DNA of 27,618 nucleotides, from IMG/VR virus record IMGVR_UViG_3300000234_000021, positions 1 to 27,618 of that record; one strand, 5' to 3'. Within the stretch, counting starts at the first letter, position 1, and the number at the start of each line of letters is the position of its first letter. The position numbers and the translations under genes were made by a program. The stretch comes from a virus. Of the stretch, positions 1 through 4,530 are shown in pieces. The notes under the pieces are model-generated. The model made no database searches. It was not told the DNA's origin and worked only from the letters and a program-made list of their open reading frames with translations.

Positions 1-140
1 TCTCGGTACATGTCTTTAAACCGTTCACGCTGCCATACCTCGTCGTGTGAATCGTCGGCTGCTTTGGCTACGAGGGCGGCGAGGGCGAACAACGCCACCC
101 CCACCAGTAATACGAGGCACGCCACTTGGAAATCTGTCAT
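1..140 (-). CDS. Small membrane protein, 3' end cut by window
   Basis: The ATG at 140 follows a clear ribosome binding site (AAAAGGAGTAACGAG), and the frame stays open to the window edge, so the C-terminus is missing. The visible 46 residues start MTDFQVACLVLLVGVALFAL, one hydrophobic helix of about 20 residues after a very short N-terminus. A charged tail follows (KAADDSHDEVWQRERFKD). It is the last visible gene of the minus operon, 4 nt after its neighbour. A single-pass membrane protein near a lysozyme-like gene could be a holin or inner-membrane spanin subunit, but nothing proves this. Confidence 0.6.
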   Translation of the reverse strand, partial: MTDFQVACLVLLVGVALFALAALVAKAADDSHDEVWQRERFKDMYR

Positions 141-144
141 CTCG

Positions 145-354
145 TTACTCCTTTTCGATCGTAACGTTTAGCGTGAAAGAACAATGCACTCCACCAAAGG
201 CGGCTTCGTAGGCTTCTTCTACACCCTCTTGTAAGCACTCCTCGGCGTCGCTAAGCCCTTCACGCTCTTCCAGCACCTCACCACACGGCTTCCGCAGCGA
301 CCAGTACCAATCGCCATCCGCTTGCTCTCTAATACTTAAATCAAAAACCTTCAT
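145..354 (-). CDS. Hypothetical acidic protein, 69 aa
   Basis: I start it at the ATG at 354 (MKVFDLSIREQADGDWYWSL) because AAGAAAGGTATTTGT lies directly upstream. This ATG overlaps the lysozyme gene stop as ATGA, so translation is probably coupled. A longer frame reaching 417 lacks a site and would run into the lysozyme gene. The product is acidic (Glu-rich) with a WYWSL segment and a helical Glu-rich middle. The pattern of a short beta strand, WYW, then GEV..EREG is loosely like small phage DUF1508-type domains, but this is too weak to name. Function unknown. Confidence 0.6.
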   Translation of the reverse strand: MKVFDLSIREQADGDWYWSLRKPCGEVLEEREGLSDAEECLQEGVEEAYEAAFGGVHCSFTLNVTIEKE

Positions 355-746
355 ACAAATACCTTTCTTAAATAGTTTTGGGTTTCGGAGGGGAGGGATG
401 CGACATCCCCCTGCCAATTTTTACCAATGGTCGCTCCCCAATTGTACCGCACAATTGCGTGCTTCCAGTCTCTGGCACCGTTTCGGCAATAGGCGAGATA
501 GGCAGTTCCAAGCTTGAGGTTGTATCGCCAATCATGCTTGGCTCGCTCAAAATCCCCGCCAAGCTGGGCAATGCTGCCATCTCTTGTAAGCTGGCACACG
601 CCAACAGCTCCTGCCTCGCTGACCGCTGCCTGACTGAAGCCTGCCGTTTCCGTTCGCAAGACACCCACCAGTATTTCCAAAGGGACGCCGTGGCGTTTAG
701 CACTTGCGATAATCGCAAATCGTTCATCTTGATTCCTTTCTTTCAT
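351..746 (-). CDS. Lysozyme-like (SLT-type) lytic transglycosylase
   Basis: The product would cut the peptidoglycan glycan strand between MurNAc and GlcNAc, as an endolysin or lysis accessory. From the ATG at 746 it is 131 aa. Residues 31-36 (RTETAG) carry the likely catalytic Glu33, followed by SEAGAVGVCQLT (about 43-54), which matches the goose-lysozyme/SLT pattern (ES..., S..GA.G..Q). Later come YNLKLGTAYLAY and YNWGA, the usual helical second half. There is no signal peptide, so export would need a holin. Start choice is uncertain: a TTG at 785 would add 13 residues and overlap the lipoprotein gene, and neither start has a strong ribosome site. It overlaps the next gene by 4 nt (ATGA). 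Confidence 0.75.
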   Translation of the reverse strand: MKERNQDERFAIIASAKRHGVPLEILVGVLRTETAGFSQAAVSEAGAVGVCQLTRDGSIAQLGGDFERAKHDWRYNLKLGTAYLAYCRNGARDWKHAIVRYNWGATIGKNWQGDVASLPSETQNYLRKVFV

Positions 747-769
747 CCATTCTTGGTTGCGTACTTGCC

Positions 770-1141
770 CTAGCTTTCCTTCCAAGGCTTTGTGATGCCT
801 TGGGGTGGCTTTTTTACGTTGATGACGGCAAGGCTTGTTAGGCTTTGCGGGAGTGCGTGGTGGAACGTCGTGTGATAGGACTTTCCCCGCTCTCTAACGC
901 CCTCCACTGCGTCTTGCACTACGTTGGCGTTAGTTACGCCCTTGACGCTCTCTAACTCGTCGTGTAGGGTTTGTAGGCGGGCTATATCGGAGTCAATGCC
1001 TTGCTCCGTGGCAACCAACAAGGCTTGTGCTTTGGCTAGTGCCTCTGCATCCGCTGGCGATTGAGTGGAGCAACCGCTTAACGTGCCGCAAACAGCGGTT
1101 AGCACCGCTACTAGGATTGAAACTTTTAAATAGTGATTCAT
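770..1141 (-). CDS. Predicted lipoprotein, 123 aa, possible spanin-like
   Basis: The ATG at 1141 follows AAAGAAAGGAAG, a strong ribosome binding site. The N-terminus is a signal peptide with a lipobox, LSGC at residues 21-24, so Cys24 should be lipidated after signal peptidase II cleavage. The mature part is helical and probably coiled-coil (residues about 30-70), ending in a Pro- and Lys-rich tail (VKKPPQGITKPWKES). It lies directly upstream of the lysozyme-like gene, and lipoproteins beside a lysin are often outer-membrane spanins. This one is longer than lambda Rz1 and not nested in an Rz-like gene, so the spanin role is only an inference. Confidence 0.7.
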   Translation of the reverse strand: MNHYLKVSILVAVLTAVCGTLSGCSTQSPADAEALAKAQALLVATEQGIDSDIARLQTLHDELESVKGVTNANVVQDAVEGVRERGKSYHTTFHHALPQSLTSLAVINVKKPPQGITKPWKES

Positions 1142-1155
1142 AAAACTTCCTTTCT

Positions 1156-1296
1156 TTACTTCAATCGAAACAAAAACAGCTCACCTGCTGGGGACGACTT
1201 CACAAGCCACACCTGCTTTGAGCGGTGGTAGAACCAGAGACGCAAGCGGTAGGGTAGGGCTTGCATCGCTTGGTAGGTAACGTGGCGGATGTTCAT
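1156..1296 (-). CDS. Hypothetical basic protein, 46 aa
   Basis: I start at the ATG at 1296 (MNIRHVTYQAMQALPYRLRL), which overlaps the upstream stop as ATGA and follows GGAGTAGGAGA. The product is strongly basic and aromatic (YRLRLWFYHRSKQVWLV), with no Cys and no clear membrane helix. Small basic proteins like this may bind nucleic acid or be exported toxins or inhibitors. There is no family match I recognise. A longer frame to 1392 would lie inside the neighbouring gene and has no ribosome site. Confidence 0.5.
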   Translation of the reverse strand: MNIRHVTYQAMQALPYRLRLWFYHRSKQVWLVKSSPAGELFLFRLK

Positions 1297-1565
1297 TCTC
1301 CTACTCCGTTGATTCGGTTGATTTCCTCCATTGTGATTTTCCGCCACTCTGACGAAAAGATAGCACAGCCGCTTAAAGATACGTCTTTCCACTGCGTCCG
1401 CTTGCTTGTAAAATCAGAGGCTCGCTTCCAGCCAAGATACGAATGGTTGTTTTTGAAGTGGTCTCCGAAAGCGTAAATAACGAACCAACCTGAGTAACTG
1501 TTGCTTTCAGTTGTTACCATCTCGCCAGCTTTCAGCCACTCAAGGGCTTGTGCAAAATCTGCCAT
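1293..1565 (-). CDS. Hypothetical 90-aa protein, weakly DUF2829/Tad2-like
   Basis: The start at 1565 gives MADFAQALEWLKAGEMVTTE, then an aromatic, Gly-containing core (SGWFVIYAFGDH) and IFSSEWRKI near residue 75. The order F..AL..LK.G..V at the N-terminus, a beta-rich centre and a terminal ..EW.. strand recalls DUF2829, the family containing the Thoeris inhibitor Tad2. The similarity is to the overall pattern only, and several usual positions differ. A tail of about 15 residues (TMEEINRINGVGE) follows. It is coupled to the next gene by ATGA. Treat it as an unknown small phage protein with a testable hint. Confidence 0.6.
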   Translation of the reverse strand: MADFAQALEWLKAGEMVTTESNSYSGWFVIYAFGDHFKNNHSYLGWKRASDFTSKRTQWKDVSLSGCAIFSSEWRKITMEEINRINGVGE

Positions 1566-1572
1566 TTTTAAT

Positions 1573-1683
1573 CTACTTTCTATACAAAATCAGGATGCAC
1601 GTAGCACCCACGAATATAATCGGGAACACTATCCAGCCTAACTGATTTCCAAAAGCGAGGGCTTCTTCGTTTGAGATTATCAT
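1573..1683 (-). CDS. Small single-pass membrane peptide, 36 aa
   Basis: The ATG at 1683 follows TAGGAGGTGCG, one of the best ribosome sites in the operon. The product starts MIISNEEALAFGNQLGWIVF and ends in a hydrophobic helix (FPIIFVGATCILILYRK), so it looks like an inner-membrane peptide with a basic C-terminus. The ribosome site overlaps the stop codon of the preceding 31-aa membrane peptide, so the pair is probably co-translated. A role in lysis (holin, pinholin or antiholin) is possible given the lysozyme-like gene downstream, but short transmembrane peptides have many roles. Confidence 0.6.
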   Translation of the reverse strand: MIISNEEALAFGNQLGWIVFPIIFVGATCILILYRK

Positions 1684-1691
1684 CGCACCTC

Positions 1692-1787
1692 CTATCTCAA
1701 CAACTGAAACAAGCCAAGAATGGCGATCGTGGCAATAATGCCAGCCACTGCCCACCATTCGTAATAACTTAAATACAAGAACTCCAT
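1692..1787 (-). CDS. Tiny membrane peptide, 31 aa
   Basis: This frame begins MEFLYLSYYEWWAVAGIIAT and continues IAILGLFQLLR before a TAG stop. The ATG at 1787 overlaps the previous gene's stop as TAATG, and AGGAGC sits about 8 nt upstream. Residues 12-29 form one hydrophobic helix preceded by an aromatic, Tyr/Trp-rich interfacial stretch. It is one of two tiny membrane peptides in tandem (the next starts 9 nt after this stop). The positioning, site and coupling argue it is real despite its size. Function unknown. Confidence 0.6.
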   Translation of the reverse strand: MEFLYLSYYEWWAVAGIIATIAILGLFQLLR

Positions 1788-1999
1788 TAGATAGCTCCTA
1801 TCCATTCACGCCCTGCCGTTATGGCATCAACGTAATTTGTAAATCGTTGGGGATGATAAAACACGGCGTTTGCCGACACTGAAAGATGCCTCAAGCGGTA
1901 ATGACGTGGCAAGTAATCGCTTGAGGGAAACACGACCACTTCAAAGGCAGGGGGGTGTAAATCCTCGGCTTCAAGGTAGGTATAAGCAACAACAGGCAT
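1787..1999 (-). CDS. Hypothetical protein, 70 aa
   Basis: The ATG at 1999 has GGAGG about 7 nt upstream and begins 3 nt after the preceding stop. The product (MPVVAYTYLEAEDLHPPAFE...) is mixed, with many aromatic residues and alternating hydrophobics, suggesting a small beta or alpha/beta fold: EVVVFPSSDYLP, then VFYHP and a final helix with GREWIGAI. No known motif was found. Its stop is coupled by TAATG to the tiny membrane peptide. Confidence 0.6.
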   Translation of the reverse strand: MPVVAYTYLEAEDLHPPAFEVVVFPSSDYLPRHYRLRHLSVSANAVFYHPQRFTNYVDAITAGREWIGAI

Positions 2000-2002
2000 C
2001 CC

Positions 2003-2218
2003 CTACCCTCCGTTGCTAATCACTTGGTGGATGTGTGCCAAGAAGAGCTTTGAATCGCCCTTTTTGCGTGCCTCCTCTGCCGCATCAAGGCTCTTGATTG
2101 CAGCGGCTTGATGAGCCAAGGGGGCATCTTGAAACTGCTTCCCCCGCTTCACCAGCTCTGCTTCGTAAAGCTCGGCTGCTTTGACTTCGGGGCTTTTTGG
2201 CTTCAAAAAGTTAAACAA
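2003..2218 (-). CDS. Hypothetical helical protein, 71 aa
   Basis: The start is a TTG at 2218, chosen because GGAGGATTCAA lies just upstream and no ATG fits. The TTG overlaps the end of the zinc-finger gene by 8 nt, in a different frame. The product starts MFNFLKPKSPEVKAAELYEA and is mostly charged helix (Ala, Lys, Glu rich), ending HIHQVISNGG. It probably forms a helical hairpin or small dimer. No family recognised. Confidence 0.6.
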   Translation of the reverse strand: MFNFLKPKSPEVKAAELYEAELVKRGKQFQDAPLAHQAAAIKSLDAAEEARKKGDSKLFLAHIHQVISNGG

Positions 2219-2519
2219 TTGAATCCTCCAATCTTAAGTCGCCCCAGTAATTCTCTGCTGCTTCCTCGGGGCAGGGGGCAGCTGACAGGCTCTCGTGGCA
2301 CTCGGTGCAAAGGAGGATGTCGCTCCAATACTGGAAGGCGAAGAGCGACTCCAGCTTTTGACTGTGGCAATGGTCGCAAGTGAAGACGTCCTCGGGCAAT
2401 GCCTCTGGAACGTCTACACACACCTCACAAAGCCACTGCAAGCCCACTGTTGTGTGTATCGGGCTTGCAGACAGGTGTCCGCAGTGCTGGCACGGCTCGG
2501 GGGGTTGCACTAGTGGCAT
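2211..2519 (-). CDS. Small zinc-finger (double zinc ribbon) protein
   Basis: The 102-aa product has four CxxC pairs: CQHC (residues 10-13), CEVC (31-34), CDHC (49-52) and CTEC (71-74). Paired in order, these make two four-Cys zinc sites, each with its two CxxC pairs about 20 residues apart, as in zinc ribbons. Such proteins bind nucleic acids or act as small adaptors. The tail is acidic (EEAAENYWGDLRLEDSIV). It overlaps the neighbour upstream by 9-10 nt and the next gene by 8 nt, so it is inside one translational unit. The exact partner is unknown. Confidence 0.65.
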   Translation of the reverse strand: MPLVQPPEPCQHCGHLSASPIHTTVGLQWLCEVCVDVPEALPEDVFTCDHCHSQKLESLFAFQYWSDILLCTECHESLSAAPCPEEAAENYWGDLRLEDSIV

Positions 2520-2821
2520 TCGCTGCCTCCTTGCAATGCTTTAAAGCATTGCATCAGCCTATCATAGGCTGCCTTACGGGTGCTTTGGATGTAATCCAGC
2601 ACACCAAGACGGAAGAGCCTTGAAGCTTGCATGCCCTCTTTCACGGCGTTGCAAACATCAAGGTAGAACTCCACCGCTTCAAGCTGGCGTTCTACCAGCT
2701 CAATTTGCGGTGTTTCTTCTTCCTTGGAGGCATTGAAAGCGGCTTGCATCTCGTAGATGCAGTTAGCCGTGTGCCACCCCTGCTTGTACAGGGTGGCTTC
2801 TGAATGTTGGAGGTTACCCAT
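2510..2821 (-). CDS. Hypothetical helical protein, 103 aa
   Basis: The ATG at 2821 (MGNLQHSEATLYKQGWHTAN...) is preceded by a run of nine G, which must serve as the ribosome binding site and which includes the G of the upstream TAG stop. The product is predicted largely helical, with a Glu-rich middle (SKEEETPQIELVERQLEAVE) and a basic second half. No motif recognised. It belongs to the minus operon between a small unknown and the zinc-finger gene. Confidence 0.6.
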   Translation of the reverse strand: MGNLQHSEATLYKQGWHTANCIYEMQAAFNASKEEETPQIELVERQLEAVEFYLDVCNAVKEGMQASRLFRLGVLDYIQSTRKAAYDRLMQCFKALQGGSECH

Positions 2822-2835
2822 GATTCGCCCCCCCC

Positions 2836-3024
2836 CTAAAAGTCGTTGTTGCTGACAAAAGCCATCAAAGTGGCTTCGTCCGCATTTTGAATAGCCGTAA
2901 CAACCTCGGCAGGAGACTCCAAAGAGTCTACCCCCAAATCCGCAGCGTAGCCTTCGCAGCGGGCTTCATCCCAACCGATGCCGTTAAGGCGGTTGAGGAC
3001 TTTTGAGATTAAGCTAGTTTTCAT
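2836..3024 (-). CDS. Hypothetical protein, 62 aa
   Basis: The ATG at 3024 follows AGAAAGAAAGGTAAATTGTC, a good ribosome site with the AAAGGT core used across this operon. The product is a small acidic helical protein (MKTSLISKVLNRLNGIGWDE, then a Glu/Asp-rich part ending FVSNNDF). Repeated helix-turn elements (GYAADLGVDSLESPAEVVTA) suggest a compact three-helix fold. No family recognised. Between it and the upstream gene lie two strong inverted repeats. Confidence 0.6.
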   Translation of the reverse strand: MKTSLISKVLNRLNGIGWDEARCEGYAADLGVDSLESPAEVVTAIQNADEATLMAFVSNNDF

Positions 3025-3088
3025 GACAATTTACCTTTCTTTCTTTGAAAATATAAACAACTGATGCCATACGCTGGCACCGAGCGGA

Positions 3089-3118
3089 ACAACCAGCCAG
3101 CGAATGCTGGCTGGTTGT
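3089..3118. repeat. Perfect 13-bp inverted repeat, 4-nt loop
   Basis: Arms 3089-3101 (ACAACCAGCCAGC) and 3106-3118 are exact reverse complements, with loop GAAT. It lies in the short gap between two minus-strand genes and is the left end of a long series of inverted repeats. No T-tract follows on either strand, so it is not a classical terminator; RNA processing, stabilisation or protein binding are alternatives. Confidence 0.85.
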
Positions 3119-3125
3119 ACGTTTG

Positions 3126-3160
3126 ATTTTAAGTCCTAGGCGCCGCCTAGGACTTAAAAT
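3126..3160. repeat. Perfect 17-bp palindrome with 1-nt centre
   Basis: Arms 3126-3142 (ATTTTAAGTCCTAGGCG) and 3144-3160 are exact reverse complements around C3143. On the minus strand it overlaps the stop codon (3154-3156) of the 149-aa frame. With so short a centre it is best seen as a DNA palindrome or a stem with a few unpaired central bases. The outer A/T pairs resemble a bidirectional terminator, but there is no external T-tract. Confidence 0.85.
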
Positions 3161-3603
3161 GTCCGCATGAAATCCCGAGCTGATTGCCCGTTTACGGCAA
3201 TCAAATCGTTTGCCAAAGCGTGGCTGAAACCACGCTTCCATGCGGGACAATCCCGCAGAGCAGAAAGCCCTGCGGGGGAGGTTACACGAACCTCCACAAC
3301 CCAATCCCCCCCTTTCGTGGTGCGGGTGTTGGAGGACAGCCCCTCCCCTGAGGGGAGGGCTCTCTTGACGAAGTTACGCCCTCGGAAGACGTAACGTCCC
3401 AGCGGGAGGCCCGCTGGGACGGAGACTGAAGGAATATATAGTTCCTTCAGTCTCGCCTGCTTTGCGGATAGCAGTGCTATCCGCAAAGGGTAGGAAAGAG
3501 TTCTTTCTTTCCAGCCCGCCACGGCGGCGGAGATTTCCTCCACTTCGGCGGTGGTGGTTGCGGCTGCAATCGCAGCCGCAAAATCAGAAACAATAGTATC
3601 CAT
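3154..3603 (-). CDS. Hypothetical 149-aa protein encoded across a hairpin array
   Basis: The ATG at 3603 follows GAAAGGTATCATCG, the same style of ribosome site as the rest of the operon. The N-terminal 55 residues (MDTIVSDFAAAIAAATTTAE..., then AKQARLKEL) look like genuine Ala/Glu-rich helix. Residues 55-149 are basic, with Gly/Pro/Arg segments such as VPAGLPLGRYVFRGRN and a final DFMRTF. Nearly the whole reading frame is built from successive inverted repeats: for example LRIALLSAK, KELYIPS and VPAGLPLG are each encoded by a different palindrome. The protein may be real, or the frame may be a by-product of a structured RNA. No family recognised. Confidence 0.5.
   Translation of the reverse strand: MDTIVSDFAAAIAAATTTAEVEEISAAVAGWKERTLSYPLRIALLSAKQARLKELYIPSVSVPAGLPLGRYVFRGRNFVKRALPSGEGLSSNTRTTKGGDWVVEVRVTSPAGLSALRDCPAWKRGFSHALANDLIAVNGQSARDFMRTF
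3395..3421. repeat. Perfect 12-bp inverted repeat, 3-nt loop
   Basis: Arms 3395-3406 (CGTCCCAGCGGG) and 3410-3421 pair perfectly around AGG. It lies inside the 149-aa frame and abuts the next inverted repeat without a gap (3422-3454). It is GC-rich and should be very stable as RNA on either strand. Confidence 0.85.
3422..3454. repeat. Perfect 13-bp inverted repeat, 7-nt loop
   Basis: Arms 3422-3434 (GAGACTGAAGGAA) and 3442-3454 are exact reverse complements around TATATAG. It directly follows the previous repeat and lies wholly in the coding part of the 149-aa frame. Confidence 0.85.
3460..3488. repeat. Perfect 14-bp inverted repeat, 1-nt centre
   Basis: Arms 3460-3473 (CTTTGCGGATAGCA) and 3475-3488 pair perfectly around one base. 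It sits 5 nt from its neighbour and encodes LRIALLSAK on the minus strand. Such a tight palindrome within a gene is rare by chance. Confidence 0.85.
3558..3581. repeat. Perfect 10-bp inverted repeat, 4-nt loop
   Basis: Arms 3558-3567 (TTGCGGCTGC) and 3572-3581 pair around AATC. It lies near the 5' end of the minus-strand 149-aa frame, in the Ala-rich helix. Alternating Ala codons could produce part of this by composition, so it is less surprising than its neighbours. Confidence 0.8.
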
Positions 3604-3621
3604 CGATGATACCTTTCAAAT

Positions 3622-3650
3622 AAAGCCCCTTGCCTCGACAAGAGGGCTTT
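3622..3650 (-). promoter_or_regulatory. Leader hairpin next to the ribosome site of the 149-aa frame
   Basis: AAAGCCC (3644-3650 read on the minus strand) pairs with GGGCTTT (3622-3628), with an extra CTTG/CAAG inner stem and one bulged base, giving about 11 pairs and a 6-nt loop. The ribosome site GAAAGGT begins about 6 nt after it. The hairpin could shield or space the site, or may simply be the continuation of the hairpin array. Confidence 0.45.
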
Positions 3651-3790
3651 CAGGGGCGGGGGGTAAAAACGGACTAAAGGCGGGGCAAACATTGTCCCAC
3701 CTACGGAATCAACCGTGTTTTACAAGAGGCGTCCAACCCTCTTAACCTCGTGATGCTCTCCGAGGTGCCCGCAGTTTACCTCTGCTCCTA

Positions 3791-3842
3791 GCCGACGGAT
3801 GGATTTGCACCACCGATACCACCGCCAGCCTCGCTGGTCGGC
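3791..3842 (-). other. tRNA-like three-way element with T-loop-like arm
   Basis: On the minus strand GCCGAC pairs with GTCGGC (3837-3842 with 3791-3796) and encloses two arms. One is CAGC-GAG-GCTG. The other is GGTGG and CCATC around the 7-nt loop TGCAAAT, which matches the tRNA T-loop pattern (TTCRANT) at all but one position. It is only 52 nt, lacks D and anticodon arms and has no CCA, so it is not a tRNA gene. It could be a T-loop module within the larger structured region. Confidence 0.3.
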
Positions 3843-3921
3843 GTGCCTCACTACTTGGCTTCGCAGGCGTTTTTACAGGGCTTGCATAGCCCCAAGCTAG
3901 GATTCACGCACCCAGCGAACG

Positions 3922-3960
3922 TTTTTAAAGCCAACCTTTTGCAAAGGCTGGCTTTAAAAA
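3922..3960. repeat. Long hairpin, 12 bp plus 5 bp inner stem
   Basis: TTTTTAAAGCCA (3922-3933) pairs with 3949-3960. A single mismatch follows, then CCTTT/AAAGG closes a 3-nt loop. The outer stem starts in T and ends in A runs, so it looks terminator-like on both strands, but the T-run is inside the stem instead of after it. It is non-coding and upstream of the minus operon's first gene. Confidence 0.8.
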
Positions 3961-3968
3961 TAAATATA

Positions 3969-4003
3969 GTGCCACCTAGACGCACCCCCAACGGGGGTGG
4001 CAC
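3969..4003 (-). terminator. GC-rich hairpin, possible terminator or attenuator
   Basis: GTGCCA (3969-3974) pairs with TGGCAC (3998-4003), and an inner ACCCCC/GGGGGT stem (3984-3998) closes a 3-nt loop. An 8-9 nt bulge lies on one side, and alternative pairing of GTGCCACC is also possible. On the minus strand it is followed by TATATTTATTTTT, and on the plus strand by GGTGTCTTTTT, so it could terminate in either direction. Lying in the leader of the minus operon, it could act as an attenuator. Confidence 0.4.
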
Positions 4004-4078
4004 GGTGTCTTTTTAGCCTCTTTTGGAAGCTCCCGAGCCGTGGTCGGGCTAGCCTTGCGTTTGCTTGGCTATGTAATT

Positions 4079-4107
4079 AGAGTAACACACCGTGATGGAT
4101 TGTGCAA
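4079..4107 (-). promoter_or_regulatory. Candidate sigma70-like promoter for the minus operon
   Basis: On the minus strand TTGCAC (4102-4107) and TACTCT (4079-4084) are separated by exactly 17 bp. Matches to TTGACA and TATAAT are moderate (3/6 and 4/6). Its position, right of the hairpin array and beside repeated operator-like motifs, fits a promoter that would transcribe the array and the whole minus operon. The leader before the first gene would be about 470 nt. Confidence 0.3.
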
Positions 4108-4159
4108 GTCTTTCTTACACTTTGTTACAAAACTTAATACTTTTGGAGGATATGGAGAG

Positions 4160-4520
4160 ATGGACACAATGAACACGGTGTGTTTTTGCGTGTGTCTATA
4201 CCGTGTGTTCGACGAGTTAAGCATTATCACTGCGTTACAGGTAGATGGACACAATAGACACAAAATTACAGAATAAAAAAACTTTATATATCTTTATTAC
4301 TTTTTACTGATTACTTGTTTCTTTTTATTTTACCTCTGTGTTTTTGTGTTTTTTGTGTCAATCAAGCTAAAACCCTTTGATAGCAAGGGTTTTAATGAAT
4401 GCACGCAATAGACACAATGTTTGTGGCGATGTGTTTTGTGTCTATCAACACACGTTGTTGGCTGGCACGTGTGGCTATTGAACAACAGAAACACAACGCC
4501 GCACGTTTTTGTGTGGCTAT
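4160..4520. repeat. Repeated 9-mers ATRGACACA, both orientations
   Basis: ATGGACACA occurs at 4160-4168 and 4245-4253. ATAGACACA occurs at 4254-4262 and 4408-4416, and reversed (TGTGTCTAT) at 4191-4199 and 4437-4445. A variant, TGTGGCTAT, is at 4470-4478 and 4512-4520. At 4245-4262 two copies are directly adjacent, and at 4160-4177 ATGGACACA is followed by ATGAACACG. This looks like a cluster of operator sites or iterons for one DNA-binding protein. The stretch 4263-4365 between them is very AT-rich. No gene in 4050-4840 is convincing. Confidence 0.6.
4369..4393. repeat. 9-bp inverted repeat in control region
   Basis: AAAACCCTT (4369-4377) pairs with AAGGGTTTT (4385-4393) around TGATAGC. It lies between the AT-rich stretch and the 9-mer at 4408. 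There is no T-tract after the stem, so it is a weak terminator at best; it could be a protein site or replication structure. Confidence 0.6.
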
Positions 4521-4530
4521 CAAAACCCAC

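Larger units (their letters stand above)
3085..4050 (-). ncRNA. Candidate large structured RNA: about 20 consecutive hairpins
   Basis: This stretch contains a near-continuous series of distinct inverted repeats. The main ones (outer limits) are 3089-3118, 3126-3160, 3181-3203, 3216-3237, 3241-3257, 3277-3295, 3338-3361, 3373-3395, 3395-3421, 3422-3454, 3460-3488, 3493-3512, 3558-3581, 3622-3650, 3724-3743, 3745-3766, 3791-3842, 3878-3892, 3922-3960, 3969-4003 and 4032-4048. A longer-range pair (3161-3169 with 3239-3248, one bulge) encloses two of them, as in a multi-branch RNA. The element at 3791-3842 pairs better as minus-strand RNA (a G-U pair there is A-C on the plus strand), and a candidate minus promoter lies just right of the region. 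It overlaps a 149-aa frame. Size and phage location recall ornate phage RNAs such as GOLLD or ROOL, but no shared sequence was recognised. Confidence 0.45.

Noticed and set aside
3014-3304. 96-aa minus frame overlapping the hairpin array
   Set aside because: It is out of frame with the better-supported 149-aa frame, starts without a ribosome site and runs through both strong palindromes.
3700-3770. tRNA-like pattern on the minus strand
   Set aside because: An anticodon-like and a T-like arm can be drawn, but loop sizes are wrong (8 and 6 nt) and no acceptor stem or D arm fits.
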